Positions 63,621-64,000 of a stretch of DNA of 64,000 bases are shown in pieces; positions within the stretch are counted from its first letter, which is position 1, and every line of letters starts with the position of its first letter. The stretch covers positions 1 through 64,000 of the forward strand of contig JAOZFT010000035.1 of NCBI GenBank assembly GCA_027492035.1, given 5' to 3'. Below the pieces are notes generated by a model. It made no database searches. It was given only the letters and a program-made list of their open reading frames with translations, and had not been told where the DNA came from. This stretch comes from Thermoproteota archaeon (lineage in GTDB: Archaea > Korarchaeota > JAOZGF01 > JAOZFZ01). Position numbers and translations under genes: made by a program.

Positions 63621-64000
63621 TTAGTTGCCTATTGTTACTGTTTCATGGATGTGCTCCATTATATCTCTAACTTGAACTCTTACTTTCCATTCTATCTGGT
63701 TTAATTGTTTCTGAAGTGTTTCTTCACAGGTTGGGCAAGCTGAAACAATTACTTCAGGTTTAGTTGAAAGAAGGTCTTTAAGTCTTTTTTTTGCTATTTC
63801 CTCAGCTATTTTGGGATTTGAAAACCTAAGTAAGCCTCCACTTCCGCAACAAAATGTTTCCTTGCCTTTATGTGGAGGACTCAATATTTTCACTCCTGTT
63901 TTTCTTAAAAGAAACCTAGGTTCATTTACTATGTTTAGCTGTCTAGCTAGTATGCAAGGGTCATGATAAACTACCCTTTCTTTCTCCCTGTACTTTCCAA
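63621..64000 (-). CDS. CCG-domain Fe-S protein (HdrB/HdrD/GlcF-like), 5' end outside window
   Basis: The listed 90-residue ORF is only the tail. Reading on past its GTG, the frame stays open to the window end and adds YHDPCILARQLNIVNEPRFLL before CCGSGG, so the gene continues beyond 64000. The CCG motifs HDPC...CCGSGG and ACPTCEETL mark the domain used by heterodisulfide reductase HdrB/HdrD, GlpC and GlcF to hold a special [4Fe-4S] cluster. The exact enzyme cannot be told without the rest. Confidence 0.85.
   Translation of the reverse strand, partial: GKYREKERVVYHDPCILARQLNIVNEPRFLLRKTGVKILSPPHKGKETFCCGSGGLLRFSNPKIAEEIAKKRLKDLLSTKPEVIVSACPTCEETLQKQLNQIEWKVRVQVRDIMEHIHETVTIGN

Noticed and set aside
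1-64000. CRISPR array, rRNA, tRNA or insertion sequence
   Set aside because: No regularly spaced repeats, no GC-rich structured blocks and no transposase-like frame were seen on reading both strands; a tRNAscan or Rfam search could still find something I missed.

Overview
The window is from an AT-rich archaeal chromosome. The archaeal assignment rests on several genes: a methylenetetrahydromethanopterin reductase (mer), a Tes-type radical SAM protein for tetraether lipids, a GGPP-type prenyl synthase, a TrmB regulator, an MCT-1-like PUA protein, a membrane S16 protease, a secretion ATPase of the archaellum/Tad type, and ADP-forming acetyl-CoA synthetase alpha subunits. mer points to a methanopterin C1 pathway (methanogen, acetogen-like or archaeoglobal-type lineage). 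A TACK archaeon such as Bathyarchaeia is a reasonable guess, but the sequence alone does not settle it. Genes are close-packed, often start with TTG or GTG behind GGAGGT/GGTGA-type ribosome sites, and lie on both strands. I see no rRNA, tRNA, CRISPR array or insertion sequence.

Layout. 0.4-6.6 kb: membrane and export genes (NatAB-like ABC pair, a lone large permease, an M48 protease, a PAP2-like protein). 6.6-12.3 kb: housekeeping enzymes (TudS/DUF523, M29 aminopeptidase, Lrp regulator, dCTP deaminase, Mer, PUA protein, nitrilase-family amidohydrolase). 12.5-16.8 kb: a Yip1-like protein, then a three-gene MacB-type export operon whose middle gene is a secreted CARDB-like protein; a perfect 26-bp palindrome precedes the operon. 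16.8-26.7 kb: ACD alpha, an MBL hydrolase, a transglutaminase with a Pro/Thr/Ser-linker partner, DUF72, a Lon-like S16 protease, a PPP phosphatase, and TrmB divergent from tes.

27.1-36.5 kb is the most unusual region. It is a colinear locus for a divergent Tad/archaellum-like secretion or pilus machine: a secretion ATPase, a split TadB/TadC-like platform, five consecutive small single-span proteins, a large Cys-rich surface protein with a Gly/Ser/Asn linker, a ParA-like ATPase with Arg in place of the signature Lys, and a polytopic membrane protein.

36.5-50.9 kb: JAMM protease, CPBP protein, a U32-like barrel next to a second ACD alpha, a four-PAS soluble histidine kinase with a G11 tract near its 3' end, GGPP synthase, an HTH regulator, a RibU-like ECF subunit, SufS, TrxB, a circularly permuted GTPase, and three adjacent zinc-ribbon genes. 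51.0-54.0 kb: a purA-aspS pair in which AspRS is clearly the bacterial type. 54.2-56.6 kb: two roadblock proteins, an MglA-like GTPase and an arrestin-fold protein, resembling a small-GTPase signalling module. 56.7-64 kb: a fucose-isomerase-like protein, an LpdD-like protein, a DUF4349 protein, an M20 peptidase, a large DNRLRE/CFI-box surface protein with internal repeats, and a CCG-domain Fe-S protein cut by the window end.
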